Notes under the pieces: model-generated
Seen by the model: the letters and a program-made list of their open reading frames with translations, nothing else
Databases searched by the model: none
Told to the model about the DNA's origin: nothing
Program-made: the position numbers and the translations under genes
Source of the DNA: Dyella sp. ASV21
GTDB lineage: Bacteria; Pseudomonadota; Gammaproteobacteria; Xanthomonadales; Rhodanobacteraceae
Assembly: GCF_016428975.1 (NCBI RefSeq)
Contig: NZ_JAELTT010000003.1
Location: forward strand, 1 to 64,000
DNA: 64,000 nt
Direction: 5' to 3'
In this document: positions 35,059 to 41,642 of the stretch, piece by piece
Numbering within the stretch: the first letter of the stretch is position 1
How the letters are laid out: each line of letters opens with the position of its first letter

Positions 35059-36378
35059 CTAAGGCGCAGCCCGGCTGGCGGATTCCCTGGCCGGGCAGCC
35101 CATGCGCGGGGTGAGATCAAGCACGTAATTATCCTGTGCACCGCTGGTAGTCCCAGTGACACGCATGGACTTACCCAGCGCGCCAATGACCCTCGGCTGC
35201 GCCAGCGGGGCACCGTCCTGCCGTAGCGACAACTGCACCTGCAATTGGCCTGCCGCGACCGGGGTCGGCGTGGCCACGATGGACCATGTACCGACGCGTA
35301 CCACCCCCTGTTCACCCTCCATCGTGCAGATTGCCAGCGCGGAGCGCTCGGCGTGACGATGACCCGATGCAGCAGGCGCGGTCTCGAACACCATGTCCAA
35401 TTGGTATTCGTGCCCGTTGGGTGATGCAGACTTGCCGAGCTCCAATGGTGTCGTGGCGGCGTATGCCCAACCGGCACCGGCAACCAATGTGGCAAAAACC
35501 ACGCCTGCACCGATTCGGCGCGTCAGCGAGCTTGGGGTAGGCGATTTCAACATGGTGATTCGCTCCATCAGTGGATGTCGGGACGACCAACAGCAACCCG
35601 CCGGCAGCGCGAACGGCGCCGGCTGTGACTTGAGCAGTGCCTGTGCATACAGGCGAGGCGAGGGAGCCTGCTGCCTTAGTACTGCGGCGTCGCAGGCTAG
35701 CTCAAGGTCTCTTCGAAGCATGCTCAGCGCCCACCACGCCAACGGGTGGAACCAAAACGTAAGCGTGATGATGCGTGCAAGCAGCAGCCACAACCCGTCA
35801 CGCCGCTCGGCATGCATGCTCTCGTGCGCGAGCACGATGGCCTGCTCCGCGTAGGCAAAGCGCTGCTCGAAGTCACTGGGCAACAGAACAACCTTGCGCC
35901 AGACACCAACCACCGCCGGCCCCGCATCGGGACGCTGGGCGAGGCGCACGTGCACGGGAACCATGGGCGCCTCGTAGGACTGAGCGTTGCGCACCATGGC
36001 CGTATAGCGTCGCTGCGCCGTGACGTCGCGCAACACCAGCACGAACAGCAGCGCACTCCAAACAAGGAGAATTGTGAAAGCCCAGGGCACGCCACCCTCG
36101 TCGCTTGCCGCGCGGGACAAACCCGCTGTCACCGATCGGATGACCATAAAGGTGGGAAGCCGCGCGTGCCCGTCCAGCAGCAATGCGGGATGCGGCAGCA
36201 CACTCGCCACCAATCCAACGGCCGGAAGCCACCATAACCATGCGGCACGTTCGGCGCCAAACCAGCGACGCATCGCCGGTCGTGCCAGCAGGACCCATCC
36301 CAGCATCACGGTGAGTGCAAGGGCGCCCTGGCCCAACAGCATCAGCCACGCGCGACACACCCCCTCAAGGCTGCTCAT
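35059..36378 (-). CDS. M56-family membrane metallopeptidase, BlaR1/MecR1-like
   Basis: This roughly 439-residue protein has four membrane helices in the N-terminal 320 residues, with a gluzincin site: HESMHAERRD (HExxH) and the downstream glutamate in LELACDAAV. This matches the BlaR1 protease part, which inactivates BlaI-type repressors. The C-terminus lacks the penicillin-sensor SxxK domain, so the stimulus is not evidently a beta-lactam. The second of two adjacent ATGs (36378) has the better spacing from an AGGAG sequence. It overlaps blaI by 14 bases. The true 3' end may extend, frameshifted, to 34780. Confidence 0.85.
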   Translation of the reverse strand: MSSLEGVCRAWLMLLGQGALALTVMLGWVLLARPAMRRWFGAERAAWLWWLPAVGLVASVLPHPALLLDGHARLPTFMVIRSVTAGLSRAASDEGGVPWAFTILLVWSALLFVLVLRDVTAQRRYTAMVRNAQSYEAPMVPVHVRLAQRPDAGPAVVGVWRKVVLLPSDFEQRFAYAEQAIVLAHESMHAERRDGLWLLLARIITLTFWFHPLAWWALSMLRRDLELACDAAVLRQQAPSPRLYAQALLKSQPAPFALPAGCCWSSRHPLMERITMLKSPTPSSLTRRIGAGVVFATLVAGAGWAYAATTPLELGKSASPNGHEYQLDMVFETAPAASGHRHAERSALAICTMEGEQGVVRVGTWSIVATPTPVAAGQLQVQLSLRQDGAPLAQPRVIGALGKSMRVTGTTSGAQDNYVLDLTPRMGCPARESASRAAP

Positions 36379-36742
36379 CATCGAGCTCCTGCAGCAGCTT
36401 CTTGAGCTCGGCAATATCCCGCTTACTGAGCTTGCGTTGCTCGGAGAAATGCGCCACCAACGGCGCTACGCGCCCGCCGAACAGGCGATCCAGCAGACCT
36501 TTGCTTTCCTGCGACACATACTGTTCACGCAGCAAGCGCGGCGAGTACAGGTAACGACGGCCGTCGCGCTCGACCTTCACCGCTTTCTTCTTCAACAAGC
36601 GGTTCAGAAGCGACTTGACCGTGCCCTCCTGCCAACGCTGCTGGGGCCCGACTTCGGTGAGGATGTCCTCGGCGCTACGCGGCGACGTACGCCACAGCAC
36701 CTCCATGATTACGGCCTCTGCATCACTGATCATTGCGCTCAA
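36365..36742 (-). CDS. blaI: BlaI/MecI/CopY-family repressor
   Basis: This 125-residue winged-helix repressor has the family pattern ISDAEAVIMEVLWRTSPRSA at the N-terminus, the recognition-helix region QRWQEGTVKSLLNRLLKKKA and the wing VERDGRRYLYSP. The dimerisation helices with LLDRLFGG and LKKLLQEL follow. An ATG three codons downstream is an alternative start. BlaI proteins bind TACA-NN-TGTA-like dyads and are inactivated by proteolysis on signalling from the cognate M56 peptidase, here encoded in the overlapping next gene. Two dyads lie just upstream of its start. No beta-lactamase gene is nearby. Confidence 0.92.
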   Translation of the reverse strand: MSAMISDAEAVIMEVLWRTSPRSAEDILTEVGPQQRWQEGTVKSLLNRLLKKKAVKVERDGRRYLYSPRLLREQYVSQESKGLLDRLFGGRVAPLVAHFSEQRKLSKRDIAELKKLLQELDDEQP

Positions 36743-36745
36743 CGT

Positions 36746-36784
36746 TTACACTTGTAATTGAATTTAATGATTACGCACGTAATC
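36746..36784. promoter_or_regulatory. Paired palindromes, probable BlaI operators
   Basis: TTACACTTGTAA at 36746-36757 and GATTACGCACGTAATC at 36769-36784 are both perfect inverted repeats sharing the form TTACR-NN-YGTAA, with centres 25 bases apart. They begin four bases upstream of the blaI start and resemble the TACANNTGTA operators of BlaI/MecI. Autorepression of blaI and its peptidase is the likely outcome. The CoA-transferase gene starts 163 bases away on the other strand and might also be affected. Confidence 0.75.
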
Positions 36785-36946
36785 GAAAGATGTCAAGCCC
36801 GATTCAGGGCCCTGCCTTTGCATGGGCGGCGGCGGGCGATTGCGATCAGACCGCGCTTCGGGCCCATTGCGACCTTCGTACAGCATGAGCGGTCACCAAT
36901 CCGTCGTATGCTTGGCAGCTGGCTCTCCCTGCAAGAAGGCATCGCA

Positions 36947-38305
36947 ATGGACAAGGTTTATGCAAGCGCGGCGCAGGCCCTGGACGGGTTGCTGTTCGAC
37001 GACATGACCATCGCCGCCGGCGGCTTCGGCCTGTGCGGCATTCCCGAGAACCTGATCGCCGCGCTGCTGGCGGCCGGCACCAAGGGGCTTACCATCGTCG
37101 GCAACAATGCCGGTGTGGATGACTTTGGCATGGGCCCGCTGCTCAAGACCCGCCAGGTAAAGCGCGTATACGCCTCCTACGTGGGAGAGAACAAGGAATT
37201 CGAGCGCCAGGTGCTGGCCGGTGAACTGGAGCTGCATCTGGTGCCGCAGGGCACCCTGGCCGAGCGGCTGCGCGCCGGCGGCGCGGGTATTCCCGGCTTC
37301 TACACCCGCACGGCGTTTGGCACCAAGTTGGCCGAGGGCAAGGAAACCAAGGTGTTCGACGGCAAGGAATACGTGCTGGAAGAGGCCATCCACGCTGACG
37401 TCTCCATCGTCAAGGCATGGAAGGGCGATCGCCTCGGCAACCTCGTGTTCCGCGAAACCGCGCGCAACTTCAACCCGATGATCGCCACCTGCGGCAAGGT
37501 CTGCGTGGCGGAGGTGGAAGAACTGGTCGAAGTCGGCACGCTCGATCCGAACAACATCCACGTGCCCGGCATCTACGTGGACCGTATCATCCAGGGCCCC
37601 TCGTACGAGAAGCGCATCGAGTTCCGTACCGTCGCCGGTGCCAACACCGGCAAGGAAAGCCCCATCCGCACCGCGATGGCGCAGCGTGCCGCCAAGGAGT
37701 TGCAGGACGGCTTCTACGTGAACCTTGGCATTGGCATCCCCACCCTGGTCGCCAATTACATTCCGCCGGGCATGGACGTGACGCTTCAGTCGGAGAATGG
37801 TCTGCTCGGCATTGGCCCGTTCCCGGATGATGCGCATGTGGACCCGGACCTGATCAACGCCGGCAAGCAGACCATCACCACCCTCCCCGGCTCCAGCTTC
37901 TTCTCCAGCGCCGAATCGTTCGCGATGATTCGCGGCGGCCATATCGACTTGTCGATCCTTGGCGGCCTGGAAGTGTCCTGCACCGGTGACCTCGCCAACT
38001 GGATGGTGCCGGGCAAAATGGTGAAGGGTCCTGGCGGCGCGATGGACCTGGTCAGCGGCGTCCAGCGCGTGGTGGTGCTGATGGAGCACACCGCGAAGGA
38101 TGGCTCGCCCAAGATCAAGAACACCTGCGATCTGCCCATCACCGGCAAGGAATGCGTGGATCTGATCATCACCGACCTGTGCGTGTTCGCGGTCGAAAAG
38201 GGCAAGGGCCTCACGCTTATCGAGCTGCACGACGGCGTGACACTGGACGAAGTGAAGAGCAAGACCGGCTGTGCCTTCAGCGTGAGCGATACGCTGAAGG
38301 CATAA
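36947..38305 (+). CDS. 3-oxoacid CoA-transferase with alpha and beta subunits fused
   Basis: This 452-residue enzyme joins the usual A subunit (about residues 1-225) and B subunit (about 240-452) in one chain, as in mitochondrial SCOT; many bacteria have two genes. The A part has [15 protein letters not shown] and [14 protein letters not shown]. The B part has [20 protein letters not shown], and the catalytic glutamate is about Glu283 in [12 protein letters not shown]. It moves CoA between succinyl-CoA and acetoacetate or a related acid, feeding ketone-body or polyhydroxybutyrate turnover. The ATG at 36947 follows AAGAAGG; upstream in-frame ATGs precede the family homology. Confidence 0.93.
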   Translation: MDKVYASAAQALDGLLFDDMTIAAGGFGLCGIPENLIAALLAAGTKGLTIVGNNAGVDDFGMGPLLKTRQVKRVYASYVGENKEFERQVLAGELELHLVPQGTLAERLRAGGAGIPGFYTRTAFGTKLAEGKETKVFDGKEYVLEEAIHADVSIVKAWKGDRLGNLVFRETARNFNPMIATCGKVCVAEVEELVEVGTLDPNNIHVPGIYVDRIIQGPSYEKRIEFRTVAGANTGKESPIRTAMAQRAAKELQDGFYVNLGIGIPTLVANYIPPGMDVTLQSENGLLGIGPFPDDAHVDPDLINAGKQTITTLPGSSFFSSAESFAMIRGGHIDLSILGGLEVSCTGDLANWMVPGKMVKGPGGAMDLVSGVQRVVVLMEHTAKDGSPKIKNTCDLPITGKECVDLIITDLCVFAVEKGKGLTLIELHDGVTLDEVKSKTGCAFSVSDTLKA

Positions 38306-38323
38306 GTAGAGAGCTCCAACAAG

Positions 38324-38352
38324 CCGCCATTCCCGCCAAGCGGGGATGGCGG
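38324..38352. terminator. Hairpin between convergent CoA-transferase and histidine kinase genes
   Basis: The arms CCGCCATTCCCGC and GCGGGGATGGCGG pair over 13 bases with one T-G wobble and a three-base loop, 18 bases past the CoA-transferase stop. No T run follows, so it is a plausible but not classical terminator. Confidence 0.45.
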
Positions 38353-38430
38353 TCTCATCCGATCGCCCGTCCGTCCACGCTTGCCAGCCAACCGCCCCGG
38401 CTTTCGCGGGGCAGTAACGCACATTCGTGC

Positions 38431-39414
38431 TCAGACCGAGACGAGGTGTGATTCGGGAAACCGAATGCGTGCGATATGTCGATCGCCATCGCGCGTCTGC
38501 AGCTCCAGCGGCCACTGAAAGCGCTCGCTAATACGCTGTGCAATCGCCAGCTCAAAGCCATGTCGATTGGCCGCGCCCGACGCTGGCGCTTCGGCACGGT
38601 GGGTCACCGTAACCATGCCCGGCATGACCGTCACCACCACCGTACCGTTCTCCGCCTGCTGACAGGCGTTGCGAATCAACTGCCAGCACAGCACCGCGAA
38701 CACACGCGGGGAGCCATGCAGCGTAAACCGGGCAGGCTCCTCCAGCGTCAGGGTGATGGGGCGCCCTTCGAGCATATCCAGCACGTCGGGCAACTCGTGC
38801 CGCAGTACGTCGTTAACGACGAAATCTTCCTCGGTAAGGCCGTTGTCGGACTCGCGCGCGAGGATCAGTAGCGCCTCGACCAAGGCCTCCATCTCACGCG
38901 TGGAGCGCTTGATGCGCTGGACGGAGCGCTGCCCGAATTCGCTCAGCGACGCGTCATCGACCAACATGTCGGCCGACATCTTGATGACGGTGAGCGGGCT
39001 GCGCAGCTCGTGGCTGGCGTCGCGCGTGAAGTTGCGTTCGCGCAGGTTGTAGCCGGCAATACGATTGGCAAAGCCGTAGAGGCTGCTGGCGAGCATGGCG
39101 ACGTCGGCATCGGTGCGGCGCGACAACTGCTCCGGCCGCCAGCCCTGCAGATCGGTCGATTGTTCATCCCAATCGCTGACCGCGCGCGCCAGCCGGCTCA
39201 CCGGTGCCCATTGCTGGCGCGCCGCCAGCCATGCCAGTGCACTGATGATGACGATCAACAGCAGCACGGCGCCCACGGGCGCGATGTCATACAAACCCAT
39301 CAGGCACACAACCACCATGGCCGTCAGTTGCAGGCCAAATATGATTGCCAAGCGACGATGAAACAGCCCGCGCCGAAACACCTGCGCGGACTGCGCACTA
39401 CCCCTGCTAGACAT
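38431..39414 (-). CDS. Sensor histidine kinase with degenerate ATP-binding G box
   Basis: This 327-residue kinase has two membrane helices (about residues 24-75) with almost no periplasmic loop, then a short linker and a HisKA domain with the phospho-acceptor in RDASHELRSPLTVIKM. The ATPase domain keeps the N box (LIRNACQQAENG). The place of the usual DxGxG G1 box reads VTVTHRAEAPASGAANRHGF, without it. HGFELAIAQRISERFQWPL matches the end of a xanthomonad subfamily. ATP binding may therefore be altered. The ATG at 39414 lies 22 bases after the regulator stop, so the two form an operon. Confidence 0.88.
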   Translation of the reverse strand: MSSRGSAQSAQVFRRGLFHRRLAIIFGLQLTAMVVVCLMGLYDIAPVGAVLLLIVIISALAWLAARQQWAPVSRLARAVSDWDEQSTDLQGWRPEQLSRRTDADVAMLASSLYGFANRIAGYNLRERNFTRDASHELRSPLTVIKMSADMLVDDASLSEFGQRSVQRIKRSTREMEALVEALLILARESDNGLTEEDFVVNDVLRHELPDVLDMLEGRPITLTLEEPARFTLHGSPRVFAVLCWQLIRNACQQAENGTVVVTVMPGMVTVTHRAEAPASGAANRHGFELAIAQRISERFQWPLELQTRDGDRHIARIRFPESHLVSV

Positions 39415-39436
39415 ATTCAACTCATCACGTACGCCA

Positions 39437-40168
39437 TTACGCCGGTTGCGAGGCCGAAGCCACCTCCGATTCGAGATCGGCAAGACGATAACCAGCGGAA
39501 TGAATGGTATGGAGCAACGGACGATCGAAGGGTTTATCGATCACCCGGCGCAAGTTGTACAGATGCGAACGCAGCGTGTCCGAGTCGGGCAGCGTGTCGC
39601 CCCAGATTTCGCGCTCGATGTCGCGGCGGCTTACCACTCGCGGCGACTCGCGCATGAGGATCGCCAGCAGCTTCAGGCCGATCGGCGAAACGGTAAGCTC
39701 GTGACCACCACGCACCAGTCGCAGCGTGGCCGTGTCGAGGGTCATGTCGCCCACGGTGAGCACTTCGGTGGAGACCTGACGGCGATCACGCCGGATCAGC
39801 GCTCGCAGGCGCGCTTCCAGCTCGCGCACTTCGAAGGGCTTCACCAGGTAATCGTCCGCGCCGGCTTCCAGACCCACCAGCTTGTCTTCCAGCGTGTCGC
39901 GGGCGGTCAGCATGAGTACCGGGGTGGATTTCTTGGCGTCGCGTCGCAACTTGCGGCAGACATCCAGGCCATCCATGCCTGGCAGCATGAGATCCAGCAC
40001 CACCACGTCGTAGCTGTTGGAAACGGCCAGGTGCAGCCCACTCACCCCATCGGCGGCGTAATCGACCGAGTAGCCACGCCGCTCAAGGAACTCGCCCACC
40101 ATCTCTGCAATCTGGCGGTTGTCCTCGACTAGTAGAATCAATCCTGCCTGTTCATCGCGAGAGCTCAT
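39437..40168 (-). CDS. OmpR/PhoB-family response regulator
   Basis: This 243-residue regulator has a receiver domain (LILLVEDNRQIAEMVGEFLE, then the phosphorylated aspartate in VVVLDLMLPGMDGLDV and the lysine in LVKPFEVRELEARLRALIRR). A Trans_reg_C winged helix covers about residues 135-230, with VSRRDIEREIWGD, SDTLRSHLYNLRRVIDKPF and the beta-hairpin LLHTIHSAGYRL. It is the first gene of a two-gene operon with the histidine kinase. The stimulus and target genes are unknown. Confidence 0.94.
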   Translation of the reverse strand: MSSRDEQAGLILLVEDNRQIAEMVGEFLERRGYSVDYAADGVSGLHLAVSNSYDVVVLDLMLPGMDGLDVCRKLRRDAKKSTPVLMLTARDTLEDKLVGLEAGADDYLVKPFEVRELEARLRALIRRDRRQVSTEVLTVGDMTLDTATLRLVRGGHELTVSPIGLKLLAILMRESPRVVSRRDIEREIWGDTLPDSDTLRSHLYNLRRVIDKPFDRPLLHTIHSAGYRLADLESEVASASQPA

Positions 40169-40278
40169 CCTTACCTCCAGAAGCTGACTTCACAAAGGTG
40201 AACAGCTAACGATCCGCATCGTGAGTGTCGCGTGAAATTAACGGGTTCGGTTCACGATGGGTTGTGGCGATATTCACG

Positions 40279-40905
40279 CTAGCGCAACAGCGGCTGCAAG
40301 CCCTTCCAGACATTGTCCAGTACCTGCGGCTGGGCCGATGCCACCGGGTGCAACCCGTCCTCTTGCATCAGCTCAGGCCTGAGGGCCACGCCATCGAGCA
40401 GGAACGGCACCAGACCGGTGTGCTTGTTCCGGGCCAGGTCGGCGTAGACGGCGCGCAGACCATCGCGGTATTGCGGGCCGTAGTTCACCGGCAATTCGAT
40501 GCCGATCAGCAGCACCCGCACCTTGCGTTGCTGGGCGGCATCGATCATCGCCGCCAGGTTTTCGCGCAACGCCCCCAGCGGCAGGCCACGCAGGCCGTCG
40601 TTGGCGCCCAGTTCGACCACCAGGATGGCCGGCTGTGTCTTGTCCAGCAGCTCTGGCAGGCGATGGCGCCCGCTCAGCGAGGTCTCGCCGCTGATGCTGG
40701 CATTGACCACCGCCCATGCCGGCTCCATCTTGGCAAGACGTGCCCCGAGCAGTTGCACCCAACCGGATGCGACCGGGATGTTGTGCGCGGCGGAGAGCGA
40801 GTCGCCCAGCACCAGCACGGTTTTCGGCGAAGCCGCCTGGGCGGTGCCGAGGGCGCCCCACAGGATCCAGGCCATCAGAACCGGCCAGCACAGGAAACGA
40901 CGCAT
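40279..40905 (-). CDS. tesA: Periplasmic SGNH-fold arylesterase / acyl-CoA thioesterase I
   Basis: This 208-residue hydrolase has a signal peptide ([20 protein letters not shown], ending AQA). SGNH blocks follow: the nucleophile serine in VLVLGDSLSAAHN, the oxyanion glycine in SISGETSLSG, the asparagine in VELGANDGLRGLP, and the catalytic Asp/His in QEDGLHPVASAQP. The length matches TesA, a periplasmic esterase, thioesterase and lysophospholipase. The longer open frame to 41076 only overlaps the divergent ABC gene. The two start codons share bases (CATG), so each promoter lies inside the other gene. A GGAGG lies 11 bases before the start. Confidence 0.93.
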   Translation of the reverse strand: MRRFLCWPVLMAWILWGALGTAQAASPKTVLVLGDSLSAAHNIPVASGWVQLLGARLAKMEPAWAVVNASISGETSLSGRHRLPELLDKTQPAILVVELGANDGLRGLPLGALRENLAAMIDAAQQRKVRVLLIGIELPVNYGPQYRDGLRAVYADLARNKHTGLVPFLLDGVALRPELMQEDGLHPVASAQPQVLDNVWKGLQPLLR

Positions 40906-41629
40906 GAGTGGCAATGCCTCCGCTTTATCCAGCAACGTTCTATTGAACGCGGTCGATGTTAGCAAGTCGGTGCAAGGTCCTGAGGGACGGCTGGACATTC
41001 TCAGCCGCGTTTCCCTGCAAGTACGCGAAGGCGAAAGCTTTGCCATCGTGGGCGCATCAGGTTCGGGCAAAACCACCCTGCTCGGCCTGCTGGCCGGTCT
41101 GGATACGCCTACCCATGGCCATATCGCACTGGATGGGCATGCGCTGGAAAGCCTGGACGAAGAGGCGCGCGCCGATCTGCGGCGCCGCCTGGTCGGCTTC
41201 GTATTCCAGTCCTTCCATCTGCTGCCCGCGCTGACCGCCGAGGAAAACGTGATGCTGCCGCTGGAGCTGGAGGGTCGCGACGACGCCCGCGCCCGTGCCC
41301 GCGATGCATTGGAAGCGGTGGCGCTGTCGCCGCGCCGACGTCACTATCCCGCGCAGCTATCCGGCGGCGAGCAGCAACGCGTAGCGATTGCGCGGGCCTT
41401 CGTGCACAGCCCGCGCCTGCTGTTCGCCGATGAACCCACCGGCAACCTCGATCAGCGCACCGGCCACCACATCAGCGACCTGATGTTCGCGCTCAATCAC
41501 GATCACCGCACCACGCTGATCCTGGTCACCCACGACCCCCGGCTGGCCGCTCGCTGCACACGCCAGGTGGAGTTGGACAACGGACGGGTGATCGCCTCAT
41601 CGCAGCCCTCCGCCGCCGTACTGCCGTGA
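40904..41629 (+). CDS. ybbA: ABC transporter ATP-binding protein, YbbA type
   Basis: This 241-residue ATPase belongs to the LolD/MacB-like group. Walker A is [18 protein letters not shown], the Q loop [20 protein letters not shown], the signature [15 protein letters not shown], Walker [13 protein letters not shown], and the switch histidine VTHD. It forms a transporter with the large permease encoded 13 bases on. In Escherichia coli tesA and ybbA-ybbP are also divergent neighbours, which supports the naming. An AGGA sequence nine bases upstream supports the ATG at 40904. The substrate is unknown; this class tends to move lipids or lipoproteins, or to act as a mechanotransducer. Confidence 0.92.
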   Translation: MSGNASALSSNVLLNAVDVSKSVQGPEGRLDILSRVSLQVREGESFAIVGASGSGKTTLLGLLAGLDTPTHGHIALDGHALESLDEEARADLRRRLVGFVFQSFHLLPALTAEENVMLPLELEGRDDARARARDALEAVALSPRRRHYPAQLSGGEQQRVAIARAFVHSPRLLFADEPTGNLDQRTGHHISDLMFALNHDHRTTLILVTHDPRLAARCTRQVELDNGRVIASSQPSAAVLP

Positions 41630-41642
41630 CGGAGCCGCTGCG

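Noticed and set aside
35059-36742. BlaI/BlaR-like pair as a beta-lactam resistance system
   Set aside because: There is no beta-lactamase gene nearby, and the M56 protein lacks the penicillin-binding sensor domain, so antibiotic sensing is not supported.
36758-36946. Upstream extension of the CoA-transferase reading frame, with an ATG near 36908
   Set aside because: The extension has no family similarity and runs over the regulatory region. The ATG at 36947 has the Shine-Dalgarno and matches where homology begins.
40201-40260. CGTGAA and TTCACG arms upstream of the OmpR-type regulator gene
   Set aside because: The arms are only six bases, 14 bases apart, and have no known operator form. This is likely by chance.
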